Under the pieces are notes generated by a model that saw only the letters and a program-made list of their open reading frames with translations, searched no databases and had not been told where the DNA came from. From an uncultured Lachnospiraceae bacterium (GTDB lineage Bacteria > Bacillota > Clostridia > Lachnospirales > Lachnospiraceae), in contig CAOJLW010000146.1 of the NCBI GenBank assembly GCA_948438565.1, positions 1-5,857 of the forward strand: DNA of 5,857 nucleotides, read 5' to 3'. Position 1 is the first letter of the stretch, and each line of letters opens with the position of its first letter. Shown here piece by piece: positions 5,389-5,857 of this stretch. Made by a program: the position numbers and the translations under genes.

Positions 5389-5857
5389 TCAGTCGTCGCT
5401 TTTTGGAATGGCCCAGCTATTGAGATAGTCGGCCATTTTGTCATATGTAATCTGAATATGATAGTCGCTTTCTGCGTCCGGCAGCTCTTCTTGCGTTAAA
5501 GTCAGCCATATGCCGTCCTGCATCCATTCGATGCGGTCTAAATAGATAAGCGGTTGTAAGGTTAAAACGTCTATTCCGGTATCCTGCGCGCAATATGCGG
5601 TTAGGACGGATAGAGCCTCCTCTTGCGGAATCGTAAATAATTCAGAGGAAGGGATGACGTCGCCAGTTTGATTGTCAAATAGGACGACCTGATGGAACTC
5701 TTCGTAAACATCATACTGTAGGGATCCTGGGACTTCCGATGTCGTAAGAAATCCGGTAAAGCGTTCCGTTTCCACACAGGGGTCGATGCTTTCAGAGGCC
5801 AGATGCGTATGGAATAATGTGTTTTCTTCTTTACAGGCGTTATAATCCTTGCACGCG
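5389..5857 (-). CDS. Unidentified protein, C-terminal part; possible DUF3298/RsiV-like domain
   Basis: A - strand frame runs from the right window edge to a TGA at 5391-5389, about 155 codons, with no stop. A GTG at 5775 could start a 128-residue protein, but the frame stays open to the edge and no clear ribosome site precedes it, so the gene probably begins outside. The visible protein is acidic and rich in Trp, Tyr and Asp, with four Cys in the N-terminal half of the visible part and near the middle (near CKDYNACKEE, DPCVE and YCAQD). The stretch from VVLFDNQTGDVIPSSELF to RIEWMQDGIWLTLTQEELP and then IQITYDKMADYL follows the layout of DUF3298 domains (as in the anti-sigma factor RsiV): an N/D-x-x-TG turn, a long helix, then beta strands and a final I-x-Y-x-x-[LM] segment. 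This is a weak recall-based match. No membrane segment or signal peptide is visible, though one may lie upstream. It converges on the fab operon and is not likely part of it. Confidence 0.7.
   Translation of the reverse strand, partial: ACKDYNACKEENTLFHTHLASESIDPCVETERFTGFLTTSEVPGSLQYDVYEEFHQVVLFDNQTGDVIPSSELFTIPQEEALSVLTAYCAQDTGIDVLTLQPLIYLDRIEWMQDGIWLTLTQEELPDAESDYHIQITYDKMADYLNSWAIPKSDD

Noticed and set aside
5250..5444. 64-codon - strand frame across the intergenic hairpins.
   Set aside because: It overlaps the end of the real - strand gene in another frame and runs through both hairpins; no ribosome site or domain.

Overview
The window carries the downstream part of a type II fatty-acid synthesis (fab) operon on the + strand, followed by one convergent gene on the - strand that is cut by the window edge. 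Protein similarity recalled from known families points to a Firmicute of the class Clostridia, most likely Lachnospiraceae-like. The reasons are the FabT-type MarR regulator, the FabF and AccA sequence style, the strong GGAGG-type ribosome sites, and a base composition that looks near 50% GC by eye. The species cannot be named from this sequence.

Layout on the + strand: the C-terminal part of fabG (1-286), fabF (302-1537), fabZ (1585-2022), a fused acetyl-CoA carboxylase carboxyltransferase gene accDA (2025-3755), fabH (3788-4753) and a FabT-like MarR regulator (4783-5244). Gaps are 2 to 47 nt and no internal promoter or terminator is evident, so these genes very probably share one transcript that starts left of the window. 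After the regulator comes a 144-nt non-coding stretch with two inverted repeats, one imperfect (5255-5304) and one a perfect 13-bp stem (5352-5382). The - strand gene (stop at 5389, open to the right edge) is not firmly identified; its C-terminal pattern resembles DUF3298/RsiV-like extracytoplasmic domains.

How the genes work together: AccDA transfers the carboxyl group from carboxybiotin to acetyl-CoA to make malonyl-CoA. FabH condenses acetyl-CoA (or another acyl-CoA primer) with malonyl-ACP to start a chain. FabF elongates, FabG reduces the 3-keto group and FabZ dehydrates the 3-hydroxy group. The MarR protein is the likely feedback repressor. Missing from the window are the enoyl reductase (fabK/fabI), fabD, acpP, accB and accC; the first three could lie upstream.

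The core genes are ordinary housekeeping genes. The points of note are organisational: the beta and alpha carboxyltransferase subunits are fused, accB and accC are absent from their usual places beside fabZ, and the fabH-fabT pair sits at the tail of the operon in swapped order. I see no sign of a new defence, mobile or RNA system here.
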